From Semisulcospira habei (Eukaryota > Mollusca > Gastropoda > Semisulcospiridae): 64,000 nt of DNA. The stretch is taken from assembly GCA_036245525.1 (NCBI GenBank), contig BTPG01000003.1, positions 185,702,933 to 185,766,932 of the forward strand. The letters run 5' to 3'. Position numbers and translations under genes: made by a program. Positions 1-11,194 of this stretch are shown piece after piece (the first letter of the stretch is position 1; each line of letters begins with the position of its first letter). Under the pieces are notes generated by a model. It made no database searches. It saw only the letters and a program-made list of their open reading frames with translations, and had not been told where the DNA came from.

Positions 1-453
1 CAATGTCTTTCTCCAAAGTAGCTATATGCAAAAAATTCAAGTAAATATGACACAAATGACGGACTCTAATCTGGGTCAACCGACTTCCTATAAACGGTTG
101 TTTATGTCTTCAATGAGACATTCAATTACAATATGCTCGGAGGCTCTCTTAGCCACCCACTTAAGAAAGTATTTCGCCAAGTTTCAAGCTTGTGTATACA
201 GAAATATCGGAGATTCTCTTGTTTACATACATACGCACACACATACATACATACATACATACGCACATACATACATACATACGCACATAAGGATTCAAAT
301 GCGGATTTCCCGGTTTTTGTGAAACGGACATTTACTTGTTAACGTTTAAAGTAATTTTAAAAAATTTTAAAACCTGCTTCTAGAGAATTCACGTAGGGAA
401 AATGTCCTAACGTTTCAAGCTTATCTGTCCACAAATGCGGGCTCTAGTCGCTG

Positions 454-454
<1 letters not shown>

Positions 455-530
<76 letters not shown>
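455..530. repeat. (CA)n microsatellite
   Basis: Uninterrupted CA dinucleotides of about 76 bases, lying inside the family I fragment. Confidence 0.97.
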
Positions 531-534
<4 letters not shown>

Positions 535-535
535 G

Positions 536-574
536 TAACGCCGAACAGGCAACTAAGGCCATCTCACGGCGGAT
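536..574 (-). repeat. LINE 3'-end signature fragment
   Basis: The stretch containing AACTAAGGCCATCTCACGGC recurs at 2325-2360 next to a LINE RNase H remnant, at 12290-12345 and inside the gag region at 28358-28411. It is read as the 3' end of one non-LTR retrotransposon family. Confidence 0.5.
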
Positions 575-1095
575 ATACGGCGTTTGGAGCCAAATGTACG
601 TTCTCTAGCAAGGTTTGCGTAGCTTGACGTGACGTCATTTTTATCTTGTTACTTCTTTGCAAAAATTCGGGGCCCTCCCGCCCAGCACATCGTGTGCATT
701 CTAAGGAACGCGCTTCGATCAGCCCCATTTCAAAGTCTACCGCATTTTTGAAAACGGTAGATAAAAAGAGTTGAAGGAACGTCTGATTAGTTCGGCAACT
801 TCCAAGGCGCCAGTGTATCCAAGTGCCTTTGAGCAGTGAAGTCGATCCGTCACGCGCGGCTGGTGAAAAAAAGAGATGAAGACAATGCATTACCTTTACT
901 GCCGGGGCAAGGCCAACGATATCCGCAGTCTCTTGTTACTCGTTATGCCTATTTTTTCGTCCATTTACATACGACTTCTTCACACGCAGTCGTTACATAG
1001 GCGAAATTCGTGATCACTGGCAGCGAAGGGGTTTAAAATGAACTCATTCCAGTTTGCCAGTTAGTTCCCCCCCCCCCCCTCCCCTGTGCATGCAG

Positions 1096-3800
1096 CCACA
1101 GTACAAGGGGGTAACGTTATCCCAATATTTACATATCACCATGTCGGTTTATCGTTGGACCAGATTGCTTTTGTGGACTCCAACCCAAACCATGGTGCCA
1201 AAAACGAGGGGTTCCACTTTATGCACTTGGACTATTCTGACCACACACGTGACGCTGATCATGCTGACGTCATCGTGAAGCGCGTGCAGGATGAGGTTGG
1301 TCACGTGGACGGATGTTTCACCCTCATGGAGAACTGTGTGCCGCTGACGTCACTAGTTGCTGAACGGTTACATCTGCCCTACAGGTGAGATGTCTGTCAC
1401 CAGATCTGGAATTGGCGAATGTCTGGATCACTGAACCGAAAGTACCTCCATCTATTTTAGACTTAATTTTTCTTTCTACTGGACGTTCGCAGCGAGTAGA
1501 ATTCAGACCCTAGCTAGCACCTTTCAGGAGGGCGAAAAAGGCAGGTGCCTTGCCTCGTGCGCCCCGCCTTAACATTTCCCTAGTACGCAAATGTCCTTGA
1601 GCCAACGACGGTCGTAGTGGGCCCGTGCACGGCTGTCCGCGGGCCCATTGCGGCCGTCGTGGGCCCGAAGACCATTTGCTACTGAGTTTACCTCTGCTTT
1701 TCCACGTCCCGCTGCCCGCCCCTCTGCCTCTGGGGCGAATGAGAACCATAGAGGCTCATAAGAATTAAGCTTCTCGCTGTCATCTGTCGGTTTTGTTTTG
1801 TTAGCGGAAGGTGACAGGGGTCGTCACAGACCTAAGCTGGTCTTTCCATTACAAGATTTAACTGAAGCTGGAACAGCACAGAATTCCACCTGCTCCTTCA
1901 GCCGCATGAAACCCTAGGGATGCGGTTAGGTGATCGACAAGCCCTGTAAATCATCAGACCGAAGCGGGAAGGATAAAAGTCTGGCTAGCCAGACTAAGTG
2001 AAAGGTCTTAAAACATGATGCAAACACAGTTTAAAATTATTCTTGGCTAAAATGTCGCACGGGTCAATCGTACATGTCTGCAGACTTTGAAAGTCATAAA
2101 AACAGCCATATTTATACAGAATACCGAGACTCAGCTCTTGTAAAACAAATTGACTTCCTTTAGAAAGCTGAAGATTTTGTCCGTGGAAACGTCCCTCACG
2201 GCGGCAACCGCAGCGATGAGGTAGACTGTCGGACACTTTAGGAAGAGGTTCGCGGAGCTTGTTCGTCTCTTCCTTGTCCCACTCAGTCTCCCACTCACGA
2301 GTTAGCTAGTTAGTTATTTGGGGTTAACGCCGAGCAGGCAACTAAGGCCATCTCACGGCGGCCACTCACGAGATATATAGGCACCAATGGCGGGCTTAAA
2401 ATCACTGAAAGCAGTCTCCGCCTCACAGGTACGATCATTGCGGGCACTTCTGGCCGCACAATCCGCGATTCTGTTGCTTTCGATGCCCACATGACTGGGA
2501 ACCCAGATGAAAATGATATCATAGTAATCTTCCATGAGGTCTGTATACAGTTCCCTTATCTGGACTAGGAGCGGATGCTCACGAGGATCTAAGCCTCTTG
2601 CTAAAATCACTTTGAGCCATGTTCCTGTGACATCTAGGGGTTTGTGGTGTTAAATTAAACAAGATTGCAGAAACACAGTCTGCGTTCAGCCGGAACTGTT
2701 AAAATACACACAAATATTTCAACACAGGAGAAATTATTAAACGAGAAAATAAGTGTGATCTCAGCTAGTTTTCCGTCAAAGTTGGTAAGTGCCCCCTTGA
2801 ACTTGCGAAGTGCCCCTTGGTTTAGCAGGTTTAGATAGACGCCTGCTCCTCCAAAATTCTAGCTAGGGGTCTGAGAATGTTTTCGAGACCGTGTTTGCCA
2901 GACAAACCGTCGATGGCTATTGAATCCGCAGCTATATCGACTAAGATGTCTTCACGAGATCAGTTTGATTGACGGAACTGAGCCACAACAAACGGTTTAT
3001 TTTGTAAACCGTAGGAGCCGTGTCGATTGTATGTGGGGGAGGGGTATCAGTCCAAAATCAATGTTCTCCTGGGGAAAGGGATGGAGGAGGCTGATTGGGA
3101 AATGGGCTGGAAACATCCGTTCTGACTGACGTTATCGCCAGTTTATCGCCAGACCTAGTTTATTAGTTTACCAACTTGCAATGACGTCAGTCAAAATGAT
3201 GGAAACTCTCGATCCATGGACGTCACCGCTGTTTATGTTCACGTTGTTTTCTTCGTTAACCCATTCATGCCAGTAAAAGCAGATTGTGTGTTTATAAAAT
3301 CTTTGCTGATTGAACTCCAAAGAGCCCGAGCTGTCCAATGATTAGGGGTACAAAGTTTCAGCAAGAGGCATAGATCCTCATGAGCCCCCGCAACTGCGGG
3401 GGTACATGAGGATATATGTCTCTTGCAGCTGATTTTGTTCAGGGAATGGGTTAAACATGTGGCACCAGAACCAAATATCCAATAATGCTATGGGTTGTTT
3501 ATACCAGTGACAAGATTATGACCTTGTTTACATCAGACTGCCACCGTTAAAAAAAAAGTGTGTCGTTGTCCACAGCCCGTCCTACCAGTCGGCCGTGGCG
3601 GCCAAGTCTCAGGGTCTGACCCAGAAGCTTCTGCTGGAGGACACGTGGGAGCCGACCCACGCCATGCCTGTGTCATTGTACGCCAGCCGTGTGGCCAGGA
3701 TCACGGGCGTTCATGATCTGCAAGATGCCATCAAAGAGGTGGATATAAATCAAATTTTCTCGCCCCCTCCCCCCCCCCCCCCCCACATATACACACACGC

Positions 3801-3887
<87 letters not shown>

Positions 3888-6062
3888 ACCGAGTCCGTAA
3901 AATCTATTTGCAAAAATTATAGTTTCAGTTTTAACCCCGTCATAGCCAGTAGGTGCAGATTGTATTTTTGACATCTTTGTTAATTCAACGCCAAGTTGAC
4001 CCAGCCACCCAAGAAACATCGATTTAAAGTGGTGTCAGCAAGAGGCATAGATCCTCATGAGCCCCCGCTGTTGCCACTTGCCACTGTACGTACATTTTTG
4101 ATATTGAACGACCAAAATCCAAGACCGTCCAAGAAACATGGATGCAAATTCGTGTCAGCAAGAGGCATAGATCCTCATGAGCCCCCGCAGTCGCAAGGGC
4201 TCATAAGGATCTTTGTTTTCATCCCCACTTCACACGACCAATTACCAACAGCGGGGTCTCACGAGGATCTATGTCAATTGCAGTTGGATTGGCTTCACTT
4301 CTTCTCGGCGGTCAAGTGGTAAACTCAAGCCTCTGGTACAAAAAGACGAAAATGTGGATCATGGCGTACTTATAGACTCATTTACAAAACCCGGCAACAA
4401 TAGCAGCAAATAAACATGCATCGATTTGGCTCAGCAGCAGCTTCAGAAAATATGTACAGAACTACAGGATTCAACTTTAACTGAAATATTGTCTGATCGT
4501 AAGGTAGAATGAAATGTAGACAAATCAGTTAAGCGCAGTTACACGGACAGTAAATCCTTCCAGAAATGCTCCAAACAAAGTCAACATTTGCACAGGTACC
4601 ACTGCCGTCAGTTCTGAAGTTCGAATTTGGATCCCGCTTTGCTGGCGTGCGTTACGTCACTAGCTACAATGAGGCAGCAGAGCTTGTGCGCAGCATTCCG
4701 CTAACACTACTTCCGGCTAATGGGCTGGGTCACGGTGACACGATGATCTTGATGCCGCACCTGATGGGCACCGAACATGACGTGGAGATTGTCATGTTTG
4801 AGGGCAAGGTCATGGCTGCCTTCGTCCTTGACATTGGGCCTACTCATCTGCCCATGTTCTCGCCTACGACTGCCGTTCTGCCTTCCGTTCTTTGTGACGG
4901 TAAGGACTGATGGAATCAGTACACACCACAAAGTGACTACCATGCATGTTAACCCTTTCCTTGCCACTGTACGTACATTTTTGATATTGAACGACCAAAA
5001 GCCAAGACCGTCCAAGAAACATGGATGCAAATTCGTGTCAGCAAGAGGTATAGATCCTCATGAGCCCCCGCAGTCGCAATGGCTCATAAGGATCTTAGTT
5101 TTCATCCCCACTTCACACGACCAATTACTTTAGCGCAAACTGTACCATGTGACCGAGCTACAAAAACCCTTGTAGCGTCAAATGGCGGACGTTTGTAGCC
5201 CTCTTTATGACGCGTTTTGGGTGCCAGTTTTGTTCCATAAAAAAGATCCCCAAAACGTTCCAAAGTACAAAGTTACTTAGTGTTGTTCGAAACAAAAGGC
5301 ACACTACTCGAGACGACAACGTCATGAAAGATTTTAAATTACGTCATAAGTCTAAGGAGTTTCTTTGGTGAGGACTAATAATATGTTTCAGACTGTAGTT
5401 AGAATATACAGCGACACAACTTTGTTGTACAAGAGTCTTGTGTATCACAAATGACTGACGGGTTTTGATACATGTATACTGTGCCAGAGTCCCAGCGACT
5501 ACTGATAGCGGCGGCCGCAGCGTGCTGTAAAAGCTTGGGGCTGATGACGGGCATGTGCAACGTGGGCATGATGCTGACGGCGTGCGGACCCAAACTGCTG
5601 GAGATCAACGCCCACATGGGTTGTCTCGACACGCGCCAGCTCGTCCGCCGAATCTACGACGTCGACCTCCTTCACCTGGGCCTGATGACCGCCTGCGGAG
5701 TGCGGCCAGTGGCCACTGCCAACAGTCTTCTCGATGGTCGCAGCACTGACAGCGTCCGGGCGGCCAAGGGCCAGCTGATCTCTATCGCGCTTTATCCAGG
5801 GCGTCACGGCAGAGCACTCGCTACCACGGCCACCCCAGAGCGCTTGCAGCGTCTCCACGAGCAGGGGGCCATCATCTTCACGCCGTTTGAGGAGACAGTG
5901 GAAACATGGCGTAGCGAGTTCGAGAGACCAGTTGCCTGTCTGGCAGTACACGCCTCGACACTGGAGGAAGCGCGTGCAAAGTTTATCAGCACGTGCATCG
6001 CTCTTGAGCTGGAAATGCAAGACACGCTGGCTTATCTGCTGAAGGACGTTGTATATCAGTGA
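1096..6062 (+). CDS. CARNS1: Carnosine synthase 1-like ATP-grasp ligase (3' four exons)
   Basis: Exons are 1096-1384, 3576-3738, 4596-4899 and 5488-6062, with stop TGA at 6060. All introns are GT-AG and the phases agree, giving about 443 codons. The 5' exons lie outside the window. The family joins beta-alanine and L-histidine using ATP (carnosine formation, ADP product) in the cytosol; the substrate in this animal is not proven. Visible family features are the lid stretch ending in LPYS, the ATP-binding block VLKFEFGSRFAG early in exon 3, the strand EGKVMAAFVLDIGPT, and the metal-binding GPKLLEINAHMG in exon 4 with the E-x-N pair of ATP-grasp enzymes. The length fits the C-terminal half of vertebrate CARNS1. 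Exon 4 is GC-rich relative to the introns. A paralogous CARNS1-like ligase with another substrate is the main alternative. Confidence 0.85.
1578..1686. mobile_element. GC-rich palindromic element, family E
   Basis: The left arm begins GTACGCAAATGTCCTTGAGCC and the right arm ends GGGCCCGAAGACCATTTGC. The two arms pair across a centre near 1634. Related palindromes occur at 6104, 11087, 11559 and 61838. Confidence 0.7.
2299..2610 (-). pseudogene. LINE fragment with RNase H domain
   Basis: The minus-strand frame 2610-2353 contains IFIWVPSHVGIESNRIADCA, the C-terminal RNase H signature (WVPSHVGI...N..AD) of I/Nimb/R1-type non-LTR retrotransposons. It is followed directly by the family's 3' tail (about 2360-2299), ending in AATAACTAACTAG-type repeats. 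It is 5'-truncated and internally shortened, and not functional. Confidence 0.75.
3256..3454. mobile_element. TTAA-bounded palindromic element, family F
   Basis: TTAA followed by CCCATTC opens it and GAATGGG followed by TTAA closes it. The core GCAAGAGGCATAGATCCTC is mirrored by the right arm around CCCGCAACTGCGGG. Confidence 0.8.
3784..3886. repeat. (CA)n microsatellite
   Basis: Long CA tract behind a poly-C run, just downstream of the splice donor at 3739. Confidence 0.97.
3931..4320. mobile_element. Family F palindromic elements, tandem or nested
   Basis: It opens with TTAACCCC. The GCAAGAGGCATAGATCCTC core appears at about 4038 and again at about 4158, each preceded by a CCAAGAAACAT stretch, which suggests two overlapping or partly duplicated copies. 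Confidence 0.65.
4949..5130. mobile_element. Family F palindromic element
   Basis: It opens with TTAACCCTTTCC, 50 bases after the donor of CARNS1-like exon 3. The core GCAAGAGGTATAGATCCTC is at 5041. It closely matches 4080-4240 and has lost its right terminus. Confidence 0.7.
5131..5487. other. Intron remainder, nothing recognised
   Basis: I see no repeat or coding signal between the family F copy and the acceptor CCAG at 5487. Confidence 0.5.
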
Positions 6063-6103
6063 CATATTACGTATTTTGCACGGAATGAAACGAAATACAA
6101 CCT

Positions 6104-6172
6104 TCGCAGTGCGCAAACTGCAATCGGGCCAACGGCGGCCGACATCGGCCCGATAACCTTTGCGCACTGAGT
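6104..6172. mobile_element. Family E palindrome
   Basis: CAGTGCGCAAACTGCAATC is mirrored by a right arm ending TTTGCGCACTG, with the GC-rich core ACGGCGGCCGACATCGG. It lies about 40 bases past the CARNS1-like stop, so it may be part of the 3' UTR. Confidence 0.75.
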
Positions 6173-6292
6173 TGCTTATCGGCTGTGCATAAACGTTGAA
6201 ACTGAATACACGGTGACTTATCTAACGCATGTCGTGTCAATGACATTACATGTCATGTAGAACTGGAAGGCAAGACACTGTGGGTTGTTTGC

Positions 6293-6638
6293 TCAGGGGC
6301 GGATCTGGGAGTCAGTGGGGGGGGGGTCTGGGAGGGGGGGGGGCAGAGGTTCCGGGACATCCCCTCCCCCAGACCAAAAATGTTTTTAAATGCTATGAAC
6401 CACCCCCTCCCACCATTTCCGTCGTTTGATATTTTGGTGAGTGGTGACAGTCTTGACACACGTGTATAACACCCCTTCCCCCCCCCCCCCCCCTTTTTCC
6501 CTTGTTTGATTTTTCGGCCACAGATCTAGCGTCGGGGAGGCCTTTTGTGTAGGTTGAAGGTACCAAACAAAAAAATTGGAACTCCCCCTGCCCCCCCCCC
6601 CCCCCCGCACCCCTCCCGAGTTAACTGATCCGCCCCTG
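6293..6638. mobile_element. hAT-like MITE
   Basis: Terminal inverted repeats: CAGGGGCGGATC at the left end and GATCCGCCCCTG at the right. The inside is poly-G/poly-C rich with no coding potential. CAGGGGCGG termini are typical of hAT-type non-autonomous elements. A related copy is at 20654-20927. Confidence 0.75.
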
Positions 6639-6639
6639 T

Positions 6640-6815
6640 TGTTGTTTCTGAAATCTTTGCTCATTCCACGACCAAAAGCCACAACCGTCAAAGGAATATG
6701 GATCTAATTTAATCTCAGCAAGAAAACATAGATACTCATGTGGATCATGCTGATGTGGATCTATGTCTCCTGCAGTTGCATCGTCTTCACGTTTTCTCGG
6801 CAATGAAGGGGTTAC
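6640..6815. mobile_element. Diverged family F palindromic element
   Basis: It shares the ACGACCAAAAGCCA...CCGTC flank and an AACATAGATACTCATG core, mirrored by a right arm around GATCTATGTCTCCTGCAG. Confidence 0.55.
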
Positions 6816-7171
6816 TTACAGTACAACAATATTTTGGATGCGCGACTTTACAAGTATCGTATTGGTAGGTGACACGTCTCAAATGAGCTACCAGTCTAAT
6901 GTATCTGTGGTGAATGTACAGTGTCGCTTATTACGTCGGATATAACAAAAGTCTGATAATATAAGAACACTTTTTTGGTTTTGTTTAAAGTTCCTGACCA
7001 CACTTTAAATCATTCGAGACAAATATCATAGTCATGCAGTTTCCCGGCTTGAGCTGCGGTTCGTCTCGAATGAGTTACCATGTAAATTACTCTATACACT
7101 TTGGAGGTAACTGACAACGACAATTTTGGGAACCCTGGCATTTTCTTAGTACGTATTTGTGTTACTTGTTA
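6816..7171. other. Intergenic, weak palindrome remnants only
   Basis: Stretches ending TCTCAAATGAG (6873) and TCTCGAATGAGTT (7062) resemble the family D termini seen at 61675-61754. No gene is seen. Confidence 0.4.
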
Positions 7172-7310
7172 TCTCATTCTGCCCGCGACACCCCCAGCAA
7201 GACATGGCTTGACCATGATAGTTCAAGGGTTGTGGCAGAGTAGCTACTCTGCCACCACCCTTGAACTATCATGGTCGATCTGTCTCCTCAGAGGGTAACT
7301 CCAAAATGTA
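7172..7310. mobile_element. Palindromic element, B-like
   Basis: The arm GACCATGATAGTTCAAGGGT is mirrored after a GTAGCTACTCTGCC centre by ACCCTTGAACTATCATGGTC. Confidence 0.75.
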
Positions 7311-7501
7311 GGTATGTCGTACCTCGGGCACAGTGAGTTAAACTTTCACCGAAGTTATTTTAGAGAGACACATTTTAATATTCATTTACAGCTTAATTTC
7401 ATTTATAGACCCTCCTGTTACCTTGTCAGGCCAGGCTTGTTACCATCCCCGCCGTGTGATGGCCTTCGTAGCCTGCACCGCGTTAAATCCAAATAACTAC
7501 C

Positions 7502-7612
7502 GGTAACTAATGAACAAACGATCGAACGAACCAAGGAACGAACAGACAAAAAAAAGGAACAAACGAACGAAGGAATGAACGAATGTACGAGCGAGCAAAC
7601 TAACGAAGTAAC
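7502..7612. repeat. Degenerate (GAAC/ACGA)n repeat
   Basis: Imperfect AACGAACGAACAAACGA-type tetranucleotide tract. The long open frames over it are low-complexity artefacts. Confidence 0.7.
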
Positions 7613-7740
7613 ATTCAACCAGATAGCCAGTTGGCCAACCAACCAACCCACTTGCTTTTGGTATGTAGGCATCGATGCTAACCAGCCCGCGCGTGTATCG
7701 TATGTGTTTGTTTATGAATTTTCCATTTTCAGAAGTCAGC

Positions 7741-7953
7741 TTAACCCTTTTAGCCTCGAGTCCCGACAGCAGGAGATTGATTGACCGTGATAATTCACGG
7801 GTAGTGCCAGAATAGCTTGGCGCTAAAGGCGCCCAGCTAATCTGGCACTACCCTTGAATTATCATGGTCAGTCCACCTCCTGCAACTGGTACGTAGTCGT
7901 TAATTAACACTTCCAAAATTTGGGAATTGCACCTGTGGGACTAAAAGGGTTAA
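7741..7953. mobile_element. TTAA-bounded palindromic element, family A
   Basis: TTAACCCTTTTAGCC opens it and CTAAAAGGGTTAA closes it. Inner arms are GGGTAGTGCCAGAATAGC and its mirror around a GGCGCTAAAGGCGCC centre. Confidence 0.88.
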
Positions 7954-7982
7954 GGACTGATAGTTAGGTCACGTGTCGCTAT

Positions 7983-8456
7983 GTAGGCCTTGCGACGCCT
8001 GTCTGTCAGTCAATGTTTGTTTAGGCCTTGTGACGCCTGTCGGCAGTCAGTCAATGTTTGTTTAGGCCTTGTGACGCCTGTCAGTCAGTCAATGTTTGTT
8101 TAGGCCTTGTGACGCCTGTCAGTCAGTAAATGTTTGTTTAGGCCTTGTGACGCCTGTCAGTCAATGTTTAGGCCTTGTGACGCCTGTCAGTCAGTCAATG
8201 TTTGTTTAGGCCTTGTGACGCCTGTCAGTCAGCCTTAAATAGGCGTTTGCGATTCATGCCTATCTTCACATAGACGTGGGCCTTTGCGATGCCTATCTGT
8301 CAATCTTTATCGGGCGTGCCTTGCGACGCCTCTCAGTATATATATGGGCTTTGCGACTCCTGTCTGTCAATTTTCATGTGGGCCTTGCGACGCCTGTCAG
8401 TCAATCTTTATGTAAGCCGTCTTGCGACGCCTGTCTGTCAATCTTTATGAATCATG
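7983..8456. repeat. Minisatellite, about 39-41 bp unit
   Basis: About seven well-conserved units, each containing TAGGCCTTGTGACGCCTGTC then AGTCAGTCAATGTTTGTT, run to 8232. Degenerate units (GGGCCTTGCGACGCC..., CAATCTTTATG) continue to 8456. Some units drop or gain one AGTC. The open frame over the degenerate part is a by-product. Confidence 0.92.
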
Positions 8457-8580
8457 ATCTCACGGCTTCCATGTTCGTAATGTAAAACGCAATAAATGCA
8501 AACTGCGCAGTAGTACGCGACTCAAGCGGCGAGTGATGCCTGAAATGGGACTCAACCAGATAGAGAAAGGTATGTAACAC

Positions 8581-8622
8581 TATCTGTCTCACAGACTATA
8601 GGTAGTCTGTGAGACAGATAGA
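8581..8622. repeat. Short perfect palindrome
   Basis: CTATCTGTCTCACAGACTA is mirrored by TAGTCTGTGAGACAGATAG around a four-base loop. Confidence 0.85.
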
Positions 8623-8719
8623 CCTCGGGTTTCATGACAGCCACGGCAGCACTAAACACACGCCCGTACGCACGTCCGCCCGCCCGGCACACGTATGCAC
8701 GCACGCGCGCGCCGTACAC

Positions 8720-8728
8720 ACACACACA

Positions 8729-8804
<76 letters not shown>
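8720..8804. repeat. (CA)n microsatellite
   Basis: CA tract preceded by CACG-rich sequence from about 8690. Confidence 0.96.
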
Positions 8805-8805
<1 letters not shown>

Positions 8806-8817
8806 CATATGGCATAT

Positions 8818-9870
8818 AATAATAATAATAATAATGAGTATTTATATAGCGCTTAATCTTACTCAAAAGCTCTAAGCGCTTTACAATCTGTACACAAAAA
8901 TAAAAATACAATGACATATGCACATAACAAAGAAAGCACAATGCCCGAACACACCACTTTTACAATAAACTAAACAACAATACATACATAATAATTTATA
9001 TTCTAATTAACATTCAGTCTAAACAAGGAGGGTTGCAGAACTACAACTAAGGCATCAAACACTGGCAGTTATTCAAAGTAAAGCTTGAAGAGGTGAGTTT
9101 TCAACGACCTCTTGAAGTCAGAGACAGACTCGCTGTTTCTGACCTCAAGAGGAAGTGTATTCCATAACACTGGGGCTTGATAAACAAAAGTGCGCTGACC
9201 AAATGTTTTAGTTTGGACAGAAGGTACACACAACTTCCGTTTATCAGAAGAGGAGCGGAGCTCACGAGAGGGTGTATACACATGCAGCAAAGAGGACAAG
9301 TATTCTGGGCTGGTGCCTGAAAGGCAGTTAAAACAGATTGACATAACTTTGTATTGAATACGTGAGGACACAGGTAGCCAGTGAAGGGACTTCAAGATGG
9401 GTGTGACATGCTCAGTCTTACGGACTCTCACAACAAGCCGGGCTGCATTGTTCTGAATTTTTTGGAGGCGATCAATGAGATACTGAGGGCAGCCACAAAG
9501 CAAAGAGTTACAATAATCTAGCTTGGACAGCACAAATGCACAAACTAGTGTTTTAGTGGCTTCCACGGTCAGCAGGTGACGAACTGAACTAATACGACGA
9601 AGTTCCAGATAAGCTGATCTACACACTGCACTGACATGCTGTGACATAGATAACTCACTGTCAAGTGTAACACCCAGGTTTCTCATACTCGCAGAGAAGC
9701 CAATGAGTGTTCCATCCACAGACAATGATGACGGTAAAGACAGGGACGAAGATAGTCTTGGATTAGCTACCAACATTGCTTCAGTTTTGCCATCATTTAA
9801 CATCAGTTTGTTGTTGGTCATCCATGATTTGGACATGGTCAATGCACTGGCTTATACTTTGGACGGCATT
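8818..9870 (-). mobile_element. LINE (CR1/L2-like) 3' portion with ORF2 C-terminus
   Basis: The minus-strand open frame 9842-9069 (257 codons) covers the end of reverse transcriptase and the C-terminal tail: KTEAMLVANPR, NLGVTLDSELSMSQHVS, KLDYCNSLLCGCP, LQKIQNNAARLV, LHWLPVSSRIQYK, and a final WNTLPLEVRNSES...LKTHLF block. These are standard blocks of CR1/L2-type ORF2. The 3' UTR contains CTCTAAGCGCTTTACAA and ends in an (ATT)n tail at about 8818-8835 on the plus strand. It is 5'-truncated, so the frame is a remnant and not a host gene. Confidence 0.88.
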
Positions 9871-10140
9871 CACAGCTCGCTCGACAGTATGGCAGTAGAG
9901 GTTTCTGACAGTGCCGCAGCGTCAAACAAGAAAGAATGAAACAGTCATATATCATGAACTGATTCCCATGAATAAATTAAGACGGAAAAACTTAAGGATA
10001 AACGAGCACTTCTTGTGCAGTCCAGGCTTTCGACTGCTATAGACTATAAAACTCCATGAAATAAACCCCATTTCACCAGAGTCCCGCAACCATCGGTAAA
10101 CATCCAAACGATGGACGGCAAAAGTAACGAATACAATATA

Positions 10141-10544
10141 TAGGGGCGGTCCGTGGCGCAGTGGTTAAGGCGCCTGCCACCAATGCTAAAGGTGCGTGGT
10201 TCGACTACGGGTTCCGGCGTCGGATTTTTCTCCTCTAGTAAGTGTCACCGTTAATTCGGGCGGACCGTCGGGGGTTCTTTCTCCGGGTACTCCGGCTCTT
10301 CCTCCCCCTCCACTTTGGTATCAGTTTCAGCCCACTTAATCAAATTTCAAATACAAACGATTTTGAATTTCCAAAAACTACAGTAGCTCGCTTGAGCTTG
10401 CCCTTAGCACCACGTGAATGTTCTGTGTTTATGTACAGTGTGTGAGTGAATGCGCGTGATTCACGTGAGCGTGCTTGTTGGGTTCAGTTCGCGGCGGCGC
10501 TTTGAGCCGATTTTCAATTGGGATAAAGCGCCTATTTAATGCGC

Positions 10545-10573
<29 letters not shown>
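10141..10573 (+). mobile_element. tRNA-derived SINE
   Basis: The head has an A-box-like TGGCGCAGTGGTTAAGGCGC and a B-box-like GGTTCGACTAC, the internal pol III promoter of a tRNA. The central block contains TTCTTTCTCCGGGTACTCCGG. The tail is GCGCCTATTTAATGCGC followed by (ATT)n. A 5'-truncated minus-strand copy lies at 24737-25043. Confidence 0.85.
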
Positions 10574-10575
<2 letters not shown>

Positions 10576-10728
10576 CAAAAAAAAAAAACTGCAGGTTATT
10601 TGGGGGAAAGACAGTGCACCACATTACTAAAGCGGCAATGCCCAGTCCCTCTCCATACACCCCCAACCTCCACGGGCCGTACGTACACTTTCCACACCGC
10701 TGCCCCCACCCCCTCCCGGCCTCCCCTC

Positions 10729-10751
10729 ACACACACACAAACACACACACA

Positions 10752-10801
<50 letters not shown>

Positions 10802-10829
10802 CACCTTTGCGCGCGCACACACACACTGG
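10729..10829. repeat. (CA)n microsatellite
   Basis: CA tract with a few interruptions. Confidence 0.96.
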
Positions 10830-11086
10830 GACTCACAAAAAAACGCTGACGCCGACACAAGGACATATAGTCAATATCATTATGCCAGAGCATTTAGCAA
10901 CAGCAAAGGTTACAAAAGTATCAGTTGATTTTCTTCACAGTACAGCAAATCACATCTTATCTGAATTTTGCGTGTCGACACTATTACTTGAGTGGGGGAG
11001 AGGTCACTACCTACTCAAAACAGCGGCGTAGCAGAACAAAACACTGGGATTCTGTTCAGTACAGAGTGAAGACACAGTATACCCAA

Positions 11087-11194
11087 ATGCGCAAAAGGCC
11101 ATCGGGCCGACGTCGGCCGCCGTTGGCCCGCCCACAGCCGTGCGTGGGCCAACGGCGGCCGACGTCGACCCGATGGCCTTTTGCGCACTGGGTA
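11087..11194. mobile_element. Family E palindrome
   Basis: The left arm contains GCGCAAAAGGCCATCGGGCC and the right arm is nearly its exact mirror, ending GATGGCCTTTTGCGCACTG. The centre is CCCACAGCCGTGCGTGGG. Confidence 0.88.

Larger units (their letters stand above)
1..890 (-). repeat. Interspersed repeat family I, reverse-oriented fragment
   Basis: Bases 1-330 match the reverse complement of about 34960-35290, and 575-665 match about 34570-34660, both members of the same family. The fragment carries a CATA-rich tract (about 222-290) and a long CA tract. No protein product is evident; the open frames here are low-complexity. The element class is unknown to me. Confidence 0.75.
1385..3575. 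other. Intron between CARNS1-like exons
   Basis: It starts GTGAGA and ends CACAG. It holds a GC-rich palindrome (1578-1686), a LINE RNase H remnant (about 2299-2610) and a TTAA-bounded palindrome (3256-3454). Nothing else is recognised. Confidence 0.8.

Noticed and set aside
564..890. 108-codon minus-strand frame at the left edge
   Set aside because: It lies inside family I and is not preserved in other copies.
3595..3900. Open frames rich in HTHTHT or VCVCVC at all CA tracts
   Set aside because: They are translations of dinucleotide repeats with no flanking domain.
5499..6167. 222-codon minus-strand frame opposite CARNS1-like exon 4
   Set aside because: It is the antisense shadow of a well-supported exon with GC-rich codon use.
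7983..8456. Minisatellite as a CRISPR array
   Set aside because: Units are contiguous with no unique spacers, and the DNA is eukaryotic.
10144..10215. Independent tRNA gene
   Set aside because: The A and B boxes are present, but there is no cloverleaf that I can fold confidently, and the sequence continues into a SINE body and tail.
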